Source: Prochlorococcus marinus (GTDB lineage Bacteria > Cyanobacteriota > Cyanobacteriia > PCC-6307 > Cyanobiaceae). Taken from it: 64,000 nucleotides of DNA. Position 1 is the first letter of the stretch, and each line of letters starts with the position of its first letter. The notes under the pieces were generated by a model. It had not been told where the DNA came from. It saw only the letters and a list, made by a program, of their open reading frames with translations, and ran no database searches. Below, in pieces: positions 1 through 10,129 of this stretch. The translations under genes and the position numbers were made by a program. Where the stretch lies: positions 1-64,000 of the forward strand of contig NZ_CVSZ01000035.1 in NCBI RefSeq assembly GCF_001180325.1, read 5' to 3'.

Positions 1-587
1 CTTTAATTTCTCTTGGCCTTATAAGAGATAAAGGTGATTTTAAATTAAATAAATTTCAGATAGAAGAAATTTTTGAATCTGCTTTGGATTCCCTAATTAA
101 TCATTGCAGAGAGGAATTAGATAATTGCGAGTCAGAGTTAGAAAATGCTTCACAAAAAATATTAGAAAGTGAATTACAAGAAGGTGCTGATTCCTCTTAT
201 TCAAATGTTCGAGATGAGTTAAAAAAATCTCTTACAAAAATTGAAACCGTAATGAATACACTCTCTGTCACTCTAGACTTTCCAAAATTAATTGTTTCTA
301 GCGGTCAAATAGATATTAGAGAGGATGTAAATCAAAGGATTTGTAACATAATAAATAACCTTAAAAGTATTGATTCAGATATCGATAAAGTAATGGATGG
401 TTGGAGATTAAAAAGATTACCAAGAATTGATAGGGATATTTTGCGTCTAGCTTACGTGGATATCAATTTTTTGAACACACCTGTCGCAGTTGCTTGTGAT
501 GAGGCTGTTAATTTAGCTAATAAATATAGTGATTTGCAAGGAAGAAAATTTATTAATGGAGTTTTAAGGAGATTACAAACAATTTAA
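1..587 (+). CDS. nusB: Transcription antitermination factor NusB (5' end cut by window edge)
   Basis: NusB binds boxA RNA with ribosomal protein S10 and supports rRNA antitermination. The frame is open from base 3 to the stop at 585-587, so the gene begins left of the window. The TTG at 84 is an internal leucine codon, because well-conserved NusB-like sequence (SLGLIRDKGDFKLNKFQIEE) precedes it. The C-terminal half has the family pattern RLPRIDRDILRLAYVDI followed by VACDEAVNLANKYSD and the closing KFINGVLRRL. It lies 67 bp upstream of ftsY on the same strand. The identification is secure; the true start is not visible. Confidence 0.93.
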   Translation, partial: LISLGLIRDKGDFKLNKFQIEEIFESALDSLINHCREELDNCESELENASQKILESELQEGADSSYSNVRDELKKSLTKIETVMNTLSVTLDFPKLIVSSGQIDIREDVNQRICNIINNLKSIDSDIDKVMDGWRLKRLPRIDRDILRLAYVDINFLNTPVAVACDEAVNLANKYSDLQGRKFINGVLRRLQTI

Positions 588-654
588 TTGTCATAATAAT
601 TTGATATAAATAAATAGTGTTTAGAAAAATTTTAATTACGAACTATAGATAATA

Positions 655-1854
655 ATGACTAATACTGAATCTGATAATTCTCGTGAATGGGCTGCACAAG
701 CATATGCACTTCTAAAAAAAAGACAGGAAGAGCAAAAGAAAGAATTAGAGAAACAGGAAGAGCAAAAGCAAGAATTGATTGATATTCCGAATAAAGAAAA
801 TATTGCTGGACAGTCTAAAGCTATTGCTGAAACTGAATTAGGAGAATTCGATGATAATTTTACTTGGTCTGCAATGGTATTAGCTGCTCAAGGAAAAAAA
901 ATAAATCAAATATCGATTGATGAAATTGATTGGTTAACTAAATTACGGAGAGGATTAGAAGAAACCCGAAAAGGATTTGTTACAGAATTATTGGATAAAT
1001 TGGGAGATGATCCTCTTACTCCTGAATCTCTCGATGATTTAGAGACTCTATTAATAAGAGCTGATGTAGGGATTGATTCAACCGATAAAGTTATAAGTTC
1101 TCTTAGAACAAAATTAAACGAGGAAGTTGTGGGCGGAGAAGCAGGAATAAAATTCTTGAAGAGGGAATTAAAATTAATTATCGATAAACCAATAAAAAAT
1201 TCGGGCTCTGATCTTTTAGTTCCCCAAAAGGGCAAGTTAAATGTCTGGTTATTAGTTGGAGTTAATGGTGTTGGTAAAACTACTACATTAGGAAAATTAG
1301 CATACTTGTCATCAAAAAGTAATTATAAAACTTTGATTGCTGCTGCTGATACTTTTAGAGCAGCTGCAGTAGAGCAACTTAAGGTGTGGGGAGATAGAAG
1401 TAATGTTGACGTTATATCTAATCAATCAAAAAATGCCGATCCAGCTGCTGTGGTTTTTGATGCAATTAATTCTGCAAAAAAAAGAAATATTGATTTATTA
1501 CTTGTTGATACAGCTGGTAGATTGCAAACAAAAAATAATTTAATGGATGAATTAGCAAAAATAAAAAAAATTATTGATAAAAAGGTTCCAGATGCACTTG
1601 TTGAATCATTATTAGTTTTAGATGCAAGTCAGGGACAAAATGGCTTAAAACAAGCAAAAAGTTTCGCTAAATCAGCAGATTTAAGTGGAGCAATTATTAC
1701 TAAATTAGATGGCACTTCTAGAGGTGGTGTTTCTTTAGCAGTATCTGAAGAAGTAAATTTGCCAATAAGGTTTATTGGAGCTGGAGAAGGTATAAAAGAT
1801 TTAAGACCATTTAATAGCTATGAATTTGTAGAGGCTATGCTTGCAGATAAATAA
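655..1854 (+). CDS. ftsY: Signal recognition particle receptor FtsY
   Basis: SRP-receptor GTPase that docks ribosome-nascent chain-SRP complexes at the membrane. The 399-aa protein has a charged, Glu/Lys/Gln-rich N-terminal region (about residues 15-60), an NG domain with the P-loop GVNGVGKTTT near 202, the DTFRAAA motif of SRP GTPases, DTAGR near 285, TKLDG near 349 and a GxGE closing motif (GAGEGIKDLRPF). The ATG at 655 follows a 67-bp gap after nusB. The length is normal for a receptor with a short A domain. Nothing is odd. Confidence 0.96.
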   Translation: MTNTESDNSREWAAQAYALLKKRQEEQKKELEKQEEQKQELIDIPNKENIAGQSKAIAETELGEFDDNFTWSAMVLAAQGKKINQISIDEIDWLTKLRRGLEETRKGFVTELLDKLGDDPLTPESLDDLETLLIRADVGIDSTDKVISSLRTKLNEEVVGGEAGIKFLKRELKLIIDKPIKNSGSDLLVPQKGKLNVWLLVGVNGVGKTTTLGKLAYLSSKSNYKTLIAAADTFRAAAVEQLKVWGDRSNVDVISNQSKNADPAAVVFDAINSAKKRNIDLLLVDTAGRLQTKNNLMDELAKIKKIIDKKVPDALVESLLVLDASQGQNGLKQAKSFAKSADLSGAIITKLDGTSRGGVSLAVSEEVNLPIRFIGAGEGIKDLRPFNSYEFVEAMLADK

Positions 1855-1921
1855 AAATTTAATTAATTTTTTTTAAAAACTTAAATTTAATGTTAAAACA
1901 TACTTATCTATTAGATTTGTT

Positions 1922-3265
1922 TTGGCAAATAATCAAAAAGAGAAAATATTTTCGAATAAATTTATCCAAAAATTTTTAGAAAATGATCCTAAATTATCTT
2001 TAAAAAATAAATATAAATTTGCTGAAATTGCATCTTCCTTAGCATATTATTTAAAATCATTTTCCAACATAAATAAATTGCTGGATTATGTATGCTTAAT
2101 TTTTAAACATATCTTTCCTAAGAATATAATTTTAATTATTCCGTTAAATTACGATGGTGATATATGGAATGAAAATATAAAAATATCTTTTAATTATGAA
2201 TATTTAAAAATTCAACGAGAGATTGATAAATTTTTGGATCAATTTCATTTTTCAAAAAATTTTAAAATAAAAGAAATTATAACTTTTGAAAATGCTCTAA
2301 AAAATAAATTTAAAGAATATAGTATTGAAACAAAAAAAATAATATCTAGAGGTAAATGTAGAGGATTTATTTATATTTTTAGCGAAGATATTTCTAGAGA
2401 TTCGATTACTGAAGATAGTAATTTTAATTTTATTGAAAATTGTTTAGCTGTTGGATTAGAAAATCATTATTTAATAAAAACAAAGAAAAAGCATGAAAAT
2501 GTTGATAGAGAAATTTCCACTGGTGCTGAAATTCAATCTCAATTACTTCCGGATTATTGTCCAATTATCTTTGGTCTAGATCTGGCTGCACATTGTAGAC
2601 CAGCTCTTCAACTCGGTGGAGATTACTATGATTTTATGTGCTTAAAGACGAATATTTCTGAAAAAAGGAAAGAAAAATCAAGATGGGCCTTTGTAATAGG
2701 TGATGTCATGGGTAAAGGGATTCCAGCTGGTCTTTTAATGACTATGTTAAGGGGAATGCTACGTGCAGAAGTTCTTACAGGTCTGCCTCCAGATAGAATT
2801 TTGCATGATTTGAATCAACTAGCAATCAATGATTTAGATCAATCGCATAGATTTGTTACATTATTTTACTCCGATTATGAACCTAGAACTAGAAAATTGA
2901 GATTTGCTAATGCAGCACATAATCCTCCTTTGCTTTGGAAAAGTGCAGATCAGAAAATTATTAAATTAGATGCAAAAGGATTTGTACTTGGACTGCAAAA
3001 AGATGCTGAATATCATTGTGGTGAAATCAAGCTTAATCAAAATGATTTAGTTCTTTATTATACAGATGGAGTAATTGATACTTCTAATTCTTTAGGACAA
3101 AGATTTGATGAGGAAAGATTAATTAAAACACTTACAAAATTATGCAAGCAATCTTACACATCGCAAGAAATTTTAAATAAAATATTTAAAAAGTTAGATG
3201 ACTTTACAGGGCAAAATAGACATCTTGAGGATGATGCTTCGATGGTTATTTTTCAAGTTAAATAG
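1922..3265 (+). CDS. SpoIIE/RsbU-type PP2C serine phosphatase
   Basis: Predicted Ser/Thr phosphatase of the partner-switching type. The N-terminal 190 residues look like a degenerate GAF-type sensor with no clear ligand residues. The C-terminal half (about 195-447) is a SpoIIE domain: GAEIQSQLLPD linker helix, LGGDYYDF with metal-binding Asp, GDVMGKGIPAGLLM, FANAAHNPPLL, YTDGVIDTSN and the final DDASMVIF. The start is TTG at 1922; an in-frame stop at 1874 and no in-frame ATG/GTG/TTG between them leave few alternatives. No anti-sigma factor or antagonist gene is next to it, so its substrate is unknown. Confidence 0.85.
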   Translation: MANNQKEKIFSNKFIQKFLENDPKLSLKNKYKFAEIASSLAYYLKSFSNINKLLDYVCLIFKHIFPKNIILIIPLNYDGDIWNENIKISFNYEYLKIQREIDKFLDQFHFSKNFKIKEIITFENALKNKFKEYSIETKKIISRGKCRGFIYIFSEDISRDSITEDSNFNFIENCLAVGLENHYLIKTKKKHENVDREISTGAEIQSQLLPDYCPIIFGLDLAAHCRPALQLGGDYYDFMCLKTNISEKRKEKSRWAFVIGDVMGKGIPAGLLMTMLRGMLRAEVLTGLPPDRILHDLNQLAINDLDQSHRFVTLFYSDYEPRTRKLRFANAAHNPPLLWKSADQKIIKLDAKGFVLGLQKDAEYHCGEIKLNQNDLVLYYTDGVIDTSNSLGQRFDEERLIKTLTKLCKQSYTSQEILNKIFKKLDDFTGQNRHLEDDASMVIFQVK

Positions 3266-3328
3266 ATATTTTTTGTCACTTATATAAAAAAATGCTTTAT
3301 TAGAGATATTGAAAGTTACTAAATTGAT

Positions 3329-4708
3329 ATGGCAAAAGTTTGGAGTAAAAGGTTTGATAATGCACTTGACCCTTTTATTGAAAAGTTCAATGCCTCAATT
3401 GGTTTTGATAAAAAGCTTATTTTAGAAGATTTAGATTGCTCGATTGCTCATGCGAAAATGCTTGGCAAAACAAGAGTTTTATCCTCTTCTGAGTCTTTGC
3501 AAATTATTAATGGTTTAGAGTTAATAAAAGTTGAGTATTTGGAGGGTAAATTTTCTCCTGGTCCGCCTTCTGAAGATATTCACTATTGCATAGAAGAAAA
3601 GCTGATAAGTTTAATTGGTGAAACTGGAAAAAAATTACATACAGGTAGGAGTAGAAATGATCAAGTCGGTACAGATATAAGATTGTGGCTAAGAAAAGAG
3701 ATTGATAATATTGAATCTTTAATAACCGATTTGCAAAAATCCTTCTTAAATCTTGCGAAATCTCATATTTATACATTAATTCCTGGATATACCCACATGC
3801 AAAGAGCTCAACCATTATCTTTGGCTCATCATTTATTGGCTTACATAGAAATGCTCCAAAGAGACCGTGAAAGGTATAAAGAAGTACGCGCAAGAGTTAA
3901 TATTTCTCCGTTAGGAGCTGCAGCATTAGCTGGAACAAAAATAAAAATAGATAGGCACTTCACAGCTGCAGAATTGGGTTTTAAAAAGATTTATAAAAAT
4001 AGTATTGATGCAGTAAGTGATAGAGATTTTTGTATAGAGTTTGTTTCTGCATCTGCCATATTGATGTCTCATTTAAGTAAAATTTCAGATGAAATAATTT
4101 TATGGGTAACTGATGAATTTTCTTTCGCAAAATTAACAGATAAATGTGCCACAGGAAGTAGCTTAATGCCTCAGAAAAAAAATCCTGATGTTCCAGAATT
4201 GATAAGAGGTAAGACAGGAAGAGTATACGGACATCTTCAGGCATTGTTAACGATGGTCAAAGGGGTACCACTTTCTTACAATAAGGATTTTCAAGAGGAT
4301 AAAGAACCAATATTTGATACTGCAGAAACAATATCTTCTTGTATTAAAGCAATGACTATTTTAATTAATGAGGGCATTGAATTTGATACGAAAAATCTAT
4401 CTGATTCTGTAGAAAATGACTTTTCTAATGCTACAGATTTGGCAGATTACTTAGTTGATAAAGATGTTCCTTTTAGGACCGCCTATCAAGTTGTTGGTCA
4501 AATGGTTAAATATTGCCTGGAGAGAAAAATGTTATTTAAAAATCTCAAAATTGAAGAATTTAAAAAATTTCATCCAGAATTTGATGAGGATGTTTTTACG
4601 GATCTTAAACCTCTTAATGTTGTTAAATCAAGAAATAGCGAAGGCGGCACAGGTTTTGTTCAGGTAGAAAGAGAGGTAAATAATTGGCAAAAAAGATTGT
4701 TACTTTGA
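3329..4708 (+). CDS. argH: Argininosuccinate lyase
   Basis: Last step of arginine synthesis: argininosuccinate to arginine plus fumarate, in the cytoplasm. The 459-aa protein is full length. It shows [45 protein letters not shown] and the fumarase/aspartase-superfamily signature [12 protein letters not shown] near residue 276, whose serine is the catalytic residue in the family. Strong ATG start. It stands alone, 63 bp after the phosphatase gene; argJ lies about 40 kb away, so the arginine genes are scattered. Confidence 0.97.
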   Translation: MAKVWSKRFDNALDPFIEKFNASIGFDKKLILEDLDCSIAHAKMLGKTRVLSSSESLQIINGLELIKVEYLEGKFSPGPPSEDIHYCIEEKLISLIGETGKKLHTGRSRNDQVGTDIRLWLRKEIDNIESLITDLQKSFLNLAKSHIYTLIPGYTHMQRAQPLSLAHHLLAYIEMLQRDRERYKEVRARVNISPLGAAALAGTKIKIDRHFTAAELGFKKIYKNSIDAVSDRDFCIEFVSASAILMSHLSKISDEIILWVTDEFSFAKLTDKCATGSSLMPQKKNPDVPELIRGKTGRVYGHLQALLTMVKGVPLSYNKDFQEDKEPIFDTAETISSCIKAMTILINEGIEFDTKNLSDSVENDFSNATDLADYLVDKDVPFRTAYQVVGQMVKYCLERKMLFKNLKIEEFKKFHPEFDEDVFTDLKPLNVVKSRNSEGGTGFVQVEREVNNWQKRLLL

Positions 4709-4821
4709 ATCTCAATTAATTTTCTTCAACAAGGGTGTGCTTTGAAGTAGAATACTAAAGCAATGTTATAAGGCTACTAATTGTAGTTTTTTTATAAGGT
4801 AAATTTTTTGTTGAGTTTAAA

Positions 4822-5526
4822 GTGAGTATTTTCGTTGGCAATTTGCCGTTCCGCGCAGAGCGTGAAGATGTTATACAGTTGTTTGCCCCTTTTGGAGAGG
4901 TTTTAAATTGTTCTCTACCCTTGGAAAGGGATACTGGAAGGAAAAGAGGATTCGCATTTATTGAAATGGGAGATGAGGCGATTGAGTCAAAAGCTATTGA
5001 TGGTTTGCAAGGTACGGAACTTATGGGTAGACCATTAAGAATTAATAAAGCTGAGCCTAGAGGTTCTGGTGGATCTCGTAGAGGAGGAAGAGGCGGCAAC
5101 AATGGTGGCTATGGAGGCGGTGGCTACGGTGGCGGTGGCTACGGTAGCGGCAATAATGGTGGCTATGGAGGCGGTGGCTACGGTAGCGGCAATAATGGTG
5201 GCTATGGAGGCGGTGGCTACGGTGGCGGCAATAATGGTGGCTATGGAGGCGGTGGCTACGGTAGCGGCAATAATGGTGGCTATGGAGGCGGTGGCTACGG
5301 TGGCGGCAATAATGGTGGCTATGGAGGCGGTGGCTACGGTAGCGGCAATAATGGTGGCTATGGAGGCGGCAATAATGGCTCTAACACTAATAAATCTTCT
5401 GGAGCAGAAGGTTGGGAAGACAGAAGCTATGGAAATTCTTCTGATAACTCTGAATATGAAAATGGTAGGAGCAGAAGGAAGAGGGGAGTGTCCCATGAGA
5501 GCAATGCTTCAAATGAGACAAATTAG
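4822..5526 (+). CDS. RRM RNA-binding protein with glycine-rich repeat tail
   Basis: Single RNA-recognition-motif protein of the cyanobacterial Rbp family. Residues 1-80 carry RNP2 (IFVGNLPF) and RNP1 (KRGFAFIEM). The GTG at 4822 is chosen because the domain starts at once (MSIFVGNLPF). Residues about 90-190 are a glycine/tyrosine/asparagine tail built from a 13-residue repeat, followed by a charged C-terminus ending in an arginine/lysine patch (RSRRKRG). Family members are commonly cold-induced and bind mRNA. A 113-bp leader separates it from argH. Its last codons overlap the end of convergent dusA by 4 bp. Confidence 0.93.
   Translation: MSIFVGNLPFRAEREDVIQLFAPFGEVLNCSLPLERDTGRKRGFAFIEMGDEAIESKAIDGLQGTELMGRPLRINKAEPRGSGGSRRGGRGGNNGGYGGGGYGGGGYGSGNNGGYGGGGYGSGNNGGYGGGGYGGGNNGGYGGGGYGSGNNGGYGGGGYGGGNNGGYGGGGYGSGNNGGYGGGNNGSNTNKSSGAEGWEDRSYGNSSDNSEYENGRSRRKRGVSHESNASNETN
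5101..5385 (+). repeat. 39-bp in-frame tandem repeat in the RNA-binding protein gene
   Basis: Units of 39 bp (13 codons, reading roughly NGGYGGGGYGSGN) start at 5155, 5194, 5233, 5272 and 5311. A longer first unit starts at 5101 and a short last one at 5350. Units alternate between a Ser and a Gly codon at one position, so the higher-order period is 78 bp. The array is GC-rich in an AT-rich chromosome and is probably variable in copy number between strains. Confidence 0.95.
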
Positions 5527-6527
5527 TAACCCATTTCTTTAAGTTCTGTCGTTAATTTAAATAAATATTCAATATTTAATTCATTTTTTATGGATTTATT
5601 TGAAATTTGATTTCTCCAAATTTTAGCTTTTGGTATACCTTCAATTAAATTTATAAGATGTTTACAAATATCCCAAGATTTTCCTCCATTACTTAAATGC
5701 GCTTCTATGTATGGAATTAAGGAGAATATAATTTTTGAGGCAGATTTGGGTTTTTTATTAATTCCATAAATCTTTTGATCAATTTCAGACCATCTCAAGG
5801 GATGTTTATAAATTGACCGACCAATCATGACCCCATCAAAATCACTCAAGGCTTTTAGTGATTCATCGATATTTGTTAAACCTCCATTGATTTCTATTAA
5901 TAATTCTGGATTTAATTTTTTCAATTTTTTTACTACATCATAATTTAGTGGTGGTATGGTCCTATTTTGTTTTGGATTTAGACCTTTTAATATGGCTTTT
6001 CTTGCGTGAACTGTAAATCTGTCTGCACCAGCATTTGCGATAATTCTTACGAAATTATTCAAATTAACGAAACTATCATCATTATCTACACCGATTCTGT
6101 GTTTGATCGTAACCGGTAAGTTGCAATTATTTTTTAAGGATTCTATACATTTTGCTGCTTTTTCAGGTTCTTTCATAAGTGAAGCGCCAAAATTTCCAGA
6201 ACAGACCCTTGGACTAGGACAACCAACATTAAAATTTATTTCGTCATAACCCCAATCCTGTGCCATTTGGGCTGCCTCTTTGAGGATTTCAGGATCATCT
6301 CCTCCAAACTGAATCGATATCGGGTGTTCTTCATCATTAAAATCTAGAAATTTTTCTTTTTTATTTGTAAAAATTAAACTCTGGGCCACAATCATTTCCG
6401 TATACAATAGAGCTTTAGAACTTATTTTTCTCATTATCATTCTGAAATGCTTATCAGTACAATCCATCATTGGAGCAATACTTAATTTATGAATATTTTT
6501 AATAGAATTAGTCTTAATGAAATTCAT
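5523..6527 (-). CDS. dusA: tRNA-dihydrouridine synthase (DusA type)
   Basis: FMN-dependent reduction of uridines in the tRNA D-loop. The 334-aa protein starts with the family motif SIAPMMDCTDKHFR and has the product-site signature NFNVGCPSPRVCSGNFGASLM with the catalytic cysteine, followed by KHRIGVD, TVHARKA and the FMN-phosphate region EINGGLTN / GVMIGRSIYKHP. The NVGCPSPRV and HARKA patterns favour DusA over DusB/C. It is convergent with the RNA-binding protein gene and divergent from msrB, whose start is 22 bp from its own. Confidence 0.92.
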   Translation of the reverse strand: MNFIKTNSIKNIHKLSIAPMMDCTDKHFRMIMRKISSKALLYTEMIVAQSLIFTNKKEKFLDFNDEEHPISIQFGGDDPEILKEAAQMAQDWGYDEINFNVGCPSPRVCSGNFGASLMKEPEKAAKCIESLKNNCNLPVTIKHRIGVDNDDSFVNLNNFVRIIANAGADRFTVHARKAILKGLNPKQNRTIPPLNYDVVKKLKKLNPELLIEINGGLTNIDESLKALSDFDGVMIGRSIYKHPLRWSEIDQKIYGINKKPKSASKIIFSLIPYIEAHLSNGGKSWDICKHLINLIEGIPKAKIWRNQISNKSIKNELNIEYLFKLTTELKEMGY

Positions 6528-6549
6528 TACTTTTTTGTGATTTAAATAT

Positions 6550-7044
6550 ATGAATCAATTTCTATCAAGAAGAACTTTTATTCTAATTCCTACTATGTCA
6601 ATCTTAAAAATAATCTTCAACCCCATGCAAGTATTAGCATCTTCACTACCTTCTAAAGAAGAGTGGAATTTATCAAAAGATGAATGGAAGGCTAGGCTTA
6701 GTCCAGAATCATATTATATTTTGAGGGAGGAAGGGACTGAAAGAGCTTTTAGCAGCCAATTAAATAATGAAAAGAGGAAAGGGACTTTTTGCTGTGCAGG
6801 ATGCGATTTGCCGCTTTTTTCCTCAGATAAAAAATTTGATAGTGGTACAGGATGGCCAAGTTTTTGGGAGTCAATTCAAGGATCAGTAGAAACAAAAGTT
6901 GATTTCAAGTTAATTGTTCCAAGAACCGAATATCATTGTTCTAGATGTGGAGGTCATCAGGGACATGTCTTCAATGATGGGCCACTTCCTACTGGCAAAA
7001 GATACTGCAACAATGGATTAGCATTAAGGTTTGTTCCTGACTAA
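6550..7044 (+). CDS. msrB: Peptide-methionine (R)-S-oxide reductase MsrB
   Basis: Repairs methionine-R-sulfoxide in proteins. Two zinc-binding CxxC pairs are visible (CAGC near residue 80, CSRC near 138), the substrate-binding GTGWPSFW, and RYCNNGLAL near the end with the catalytic cysteine. Residues 1-32 include an arginine pair and a hydrophobic segment ([17 protein letters not shown]) that looks like a signal or membrane anchor, so a periplasmic or lumenal location is possible. The sequence fits the single-domain MsrB family. It precedes grpE by 74 bp. Confidence 0.93.
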   Translation: MNQFLSRRTFILIPTMSILKIIFNPMQVLASSLPSKEEWNLSKDEWKARLSPESYYILREEGTERAFSSQLNNEKRKGTFCCAGCDLPLFSSDKKFDSGTGWPSFWESIQGSVETKVDFKLIVPRTEYHCSRCGGHQGHVFNDGPLPTGKRYCNNGLALRFVPD

Positions 7045-7118
7045 ATATTTGTGCGGCCTTCCGCAACTTGTTTTGTGCATCACTTTATTGGACAATAGTC
7101 TTATTAAATTTTAGAAAA

Positions 7119-7838
7119 ATGATTGAAAATCAATCAGACAATATTGATATTAAAGAGAATGATGATTCTAAACTGGATAATGCTCCTGAAGACAAATCAT
7201 CTACCCAAAATTTAACAACCGAAAATGATGCATTATCTTCTCAAGAAAAAGAAGAAATAAATACTGAAGATTTAAAAAATACTATTTCAAATAATGATGC
7301 GAGATTAGAACAATTAGAAAAAGAGCATGAAACATTAAAAAATCAATATGTAAGGATTTCGGCAGATTTTGATAATTTCAGAAAAAGGCAGTCTAGGGAT
7401 CAGGACGATTTAAAAATTCAACTTGTTTCCAAGACTTTAACTGCCATACTTCCTATTGTTGATAATTTTGAGAGAGCAAGACAACAACTTAAACCAGAAA
7501 ATGAGGAAGCTCAAGCTCTTCATAGAAGTTATCAAGGATTGTATAAACAACTAGTAGAAGTTCTAAAACAACAGGGAGTGTCACCCATGAGAGTTGTAGG
7601 TCAGCAATTTGATCCAAACTTGCATGAAGCTGTATTAAGAGAACCTAGTGAAGAGTTTGAAGAGGATTTTGTTATTGAAGAATTACAGCGAGGATATCAT
7701 CTAGAAGGTAAGGTTTTGAGACATGCATTGGTTAAGGTTTCTATGGGACCTGGTAAACAAAATTCACAACAGGAAGTAGAAAAGGATACAGTTGAAGGGG
7801 ATGTTAATTCAGATGCAAATACTTCTGAAGATGAATAA
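7119..7838 (+). CDS. grpE: Nucleotide exchange factor GrpE
   Basis: Exchange factor that releases ADP from DnaK. I place the start at the ATG at 7119 (239 aa). An in-frame TTG at 7068 would add 17 hydrophobic residues that do not resemble GrpE. The N-terminus is acidic and disordered-looking, residues about 65-100 form the dimeric coiled coil, and the signature runs through [20 protein letters not shown], [21 protein letters not shown] sequence and [17 protein letters not shown]. dnaJ follows 29 bp later on the same strand, so the pair is probably co-transcribed. Confidence 0.94.
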   Translation: MIENQSDNIDIKENDDSKLDNAPEDKSSTQNLTTENDALSSQEKEEINTEDLKNTISNNDARLEQLEKEHETLKNQYVRISADFDNFRKRQSRDQDDLKIQLVSKTLTAILPIVDNFERARQQLKPENEEAQALHRSYQGLYKQLVEVLKQQGVSPMRVVGQQFDPNLHEAVLREPSEEFEEDFVIEELQRGYHLEGKVLRHALVKVSMGPGKQNSQQEVEKDTVEGDVNSDANTSEDE

Positions 7839-7867
7839 ATTCCAAATTCTTATTTGAGCATTATCTA

Positions 7868-8992
7868 ATGGCTGATTTTTACCAAATACTTGGAGTTTCA
7901 AGAGATGCTGATGCGGATACCTTAAAAAGGGCTTATAGAAAATTAGCAAGACAATATCATCCTGATGTTAATAAAGAACCTGGTGCGGAAGATAAATTTA
8001 AAGAAATTGGTAAGGCTTATGAAGCATTAGCTGATCCTGAAACTAGAGCAAGATATGACCAATTTGGAGAGGCTGGCCTTGGAGGTGCAGCTGGAATGCC
8101 TGATATGGGAGATATGGGTGGCTTCGCAGATTTATTTGAAACTTTTTTTAATGGCTTTGGGGGGCAAAATCCGCAAGGAGGAAGAACACAAAGAAGAGGC
8201 CCTCAGCAAGGAGATGATCTAAGGTATGACCTTAATGTTGACTTTAAAGATGCAATTTTTGGCCAACAAAGAGAAATTAAAATTCCTCATTTGGAGACAT
8301 GTGAAGTCTGTAGGGGAACAGGTGCAAAACCAGGAACCGGCCCCAAAACTTGTTCAACATGTGGTGGAAGTGGACAAGTTAGAAGAGCCACAAGAACACC
8401 TTTTGGTAATTTCACACAAGTAGCTGAATGTCCTTCCTGTAATGGGGCTGGCCAGATAATTGCAGATCCATGCGTAACTTGCGGCGGTAATGGCGTTAAG
8501 CAAGTCAGAAAAAAATTAAGAATTAATATTCCTGCAGGAGTTGATACTGGCACTAAATTAAGAGTTTCCGGCGAGGGAAATGTTGGTTTGAAAGGGGGTC
8601 CACCTGGAGATCTTTACGTTTTTATAAAGGTTAAGAATGATTCAAAACTTAAAAGAGATGGTGTAACTATTTACTCTGAAATAGCAGTGAGTTATTTACA
8701 AGCTATTTTAGGCGACACTGTAAAAATCACTACAGTTGATGGAGATGTTGATTTAAAAATTCCAAGTGGTATTCAGCCAAATACAACTCTTTCACTTGAG
8801 AATAAAGGGGTACCTAGACTTGGAAATCCGGTTGCGAGAGGAAATCATGAAGTCTTAGTAAAAGTAAAATTACCAACTCGTATAACCGACTCAGAACGTG
8901 AGCTTTTAGAGGGTTTAGCTTCTCAATATTCAGATAAAAATATAAATTCCAGTAGTGGACTTTTTAGTAAATTATTTGGTAAAGAATCTTAA
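7868..8992 (+). CDS. dnaJ: Chaperone protein DnaJ
   Basis: Hsp40 co-chaperone of DnaK. Full domain set in 374 aa: J domain with HPD at 31-33, a short Gly/Phe-rich region (about 70-115), a zinc-finger domain with four CxxCxGxG motifs (from residue about 145: [32 protein letters not shown]) and the C-terminal substrate domain. It is therefore a type I DnaJ. The stop overlaps the ATG of the next gene (TAATG), which suggests translational coupling. Confidence 0.96.
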   Translation: MADFYQILGVSRDADADTLKRAYRKLARQYHPDVNKEPGAEDKFKEIGKAYEALADPETRARYDQFGEAGLGGAAGMPDMGDMGGFADLFETFFNGFGGQNPQGGRTQRRGPQQGDDLRYDLNVDFKDAIFGQQREIKIPHLETCEVCRGTGAKPGTGPKTCSTCGGSGQVRRATRTPFGNFTQVAECPSCNGAGQIIADPCVTCGGNGVKQVRKKLRINIPAGVDTGTKLRVSGEGNVGLKGGPPGDLYVFIKVKNDSKLKRDGVTIYSEIAVSYLQAILGDTVKITTVDGDVDLKIPSGIQPNTTLSLENKGVPRLGNPVARGNHEVLVKVKLPTRITDSERELLEGLASQYSDKNINSSSGLFSKLFGKES

Positions 8993-9222
8993 TGACTTCT
9001 TTAAAGCATTTGGATCTTAAATCTGTTCCATGTCCTTTAAATGTTGTCAAAATTAAATTGGCTTTGGAGAAGTTATCTAAAGACGGACAACTTATTGTTG
9101 AACTAGATAAAGGAGAACCAGAAGAAATGGTATTAAACAATTTAAAAGAGATGGGATATTTGTTTAAACAAATCAAAGAAAATGAAAAATTTATAAAAAT
9201 AAAAATATTTAATGAAAACTAA
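8992..9222 (+). CDS. TusA-family (SirA-like) sulfur carrier protein
   Basis: Small 76-aa protein with the family motif CPLN near residue 14 (LDLKSVPCPLNVVKIKLALEKL), whose cysteine carries persulfide sulfur in characterised TusA proteins. The C-terminal half keeps the LDKGEPEEMV...NLKEMGY pattern of the fold. It is sandwiched in an operon: its ATG overlaps the dnaJ stop by 1 nt and its end overlaps rsgA by 11 nt. The sulfur acceptor cannot be read from sequence; tRNA thiolation and molybdenum- or iron-sulfur-related roles are known for family members. Confidence 0.83.
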   Translation: MTSLKHLDLKSVPCPLNVVKIKLALEKLSKDGQLIVELDKGEPEEMVLNNLKEMGYLFKQIKENEKFIKIKIFNEN

Positions 9223-10129
9223 TAGTAAATATTTAGGTTTAGTTACGAAAAAATTTAATGATTTTTTTTTAGTTGATTTAAAAAATCAAGAAACCTCTGG
9301 AAATAGCCAGAAGTTTTTATGTAAGGTTAAGAAGTCTATAAATTTCAAGGATCAATTAATTTATGTTGGAGACGAAGTAACGATTGAAAAAATTGATTTT
9401 AAAAGTAAACGCGCAATAATAACAAGTCTAAAAAAAAGAAAAAATCTTTTAGATAGACCCTCAGTTGCAAATATTTCTAACATATACGTTACTTTTTCCG
9501 TTGAAGAACCAGAGTTAAATTTATCTCAAGTCAATAGGTTTTTGATATCAGCAGAATCAATGGGAGTTGAAGTCTCATTAGTTTTGACAAAGTGTGATTT
9601 AATTTCCGATAAAAGAAGATCATATTTACTTGATAAATTTGAAAAATGGGGTTACCAAGTCATAACTTTAAATTTACAGAAATCTGATTGCTTTAAAAAT
9701 CTATTAGCCGAGGTAAAGCTAAAAGAATGTTCAATTTTTATGGGACCATCTGGAGTTGGCAAAACTACTTTGCTAAATATGATTATTCCAGGTCTTAAAA
9801 ATAGTACTTCTCCAGTTTCCAATAAAATTAAGAGAGGAAAAAATACTACTCGAAATGTTGAGTTATTTTCTATGTCGAATCAAAGTTATATTGTGGATAC
9901 TCCTGGTTTTAATATGCAACCTTTAGATGTTGATATTAAATTGTTACCAAATCTTTATCCAGAAATATATAAGCAGGTAATCGAAGAAGGCATTAAGTGT
10001 AAATTTCGTAACTGCTTACATTTAAACGATGAGGGATGTAATTTAAATAAATCTTTCGAGAGATATTCTTTTTATAAAGAAATGATTGAGTCTTCTAAGA
10101 GTCACTATTTTCAAAACCAGGAAGATTGA
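9212..10129 (+). CDS. rsgA: Ribosome small-subunit biogenesis GTPase RsgA
   Basis: Circularly permuted GTPase acting in late 30S maturation. The order of G motifs is permuted as expected: TKCD near residue 127, then the P-loop [10 protein letters not shown] near 178, then DTPGF near 229. An OB-fold precedes them and a C-terminal zinc knuckle follows ([14 protein letters not shown]). The ATG at 9212 lies inside the end of the TusA-like gene. The 3' end overlaps the convergent YbaB-family gene by 35 bp. Confidence 0.94.
   Translation: MKTNSKYLGLVTKKFNDFFLVDLKNQETSGNSQKFLCKVKKSINFKDQLIYVGDEVTIEKIDFKSKRAIITSLKKRKNLLDRPSVANISNIYVTFSVEEPELNLSQVNRFLISAESMGVEVSLVLTKCDLISDKRRSYLLDKFEKWGYQVITLNLQKSDCFKNLLAEVKLKECSIFMGPSGVGKTTLLNMIIPGLKNSTSPVSNKIKRGKNTTRNVELFSMSNQSYIVDTPGFNMQPLDVDIKLLPNLYPEIYKQVIEEGIKCKFRNCLHLNDEGCNLNKSFERYSFYKEMIESSKSHYFQNQED

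Noticed and set aside
4724-4793. Possible terminator after argH (CTTCAA/TTGAAG and CTAC/GTAG before T-run)
   Set aside because: The first stem has a 12-base loop and no T-run; the second has only four pairs. Too weak to list as a feature.
5101-5385. CRISPR array
   Set aside because: The repeats are contiguous and in frame in a glycine-rich gene, with no unique spacers. No cas gene is in the window, and the Cas4-like nuclease at 26808 is not evidence of one.
5035-5542. Long frames on both strands across the glycine-repeat region
   Set aside because: They arise because the 39-bp repeat has no stops in several frames; the RRM protein frame is the supported one.
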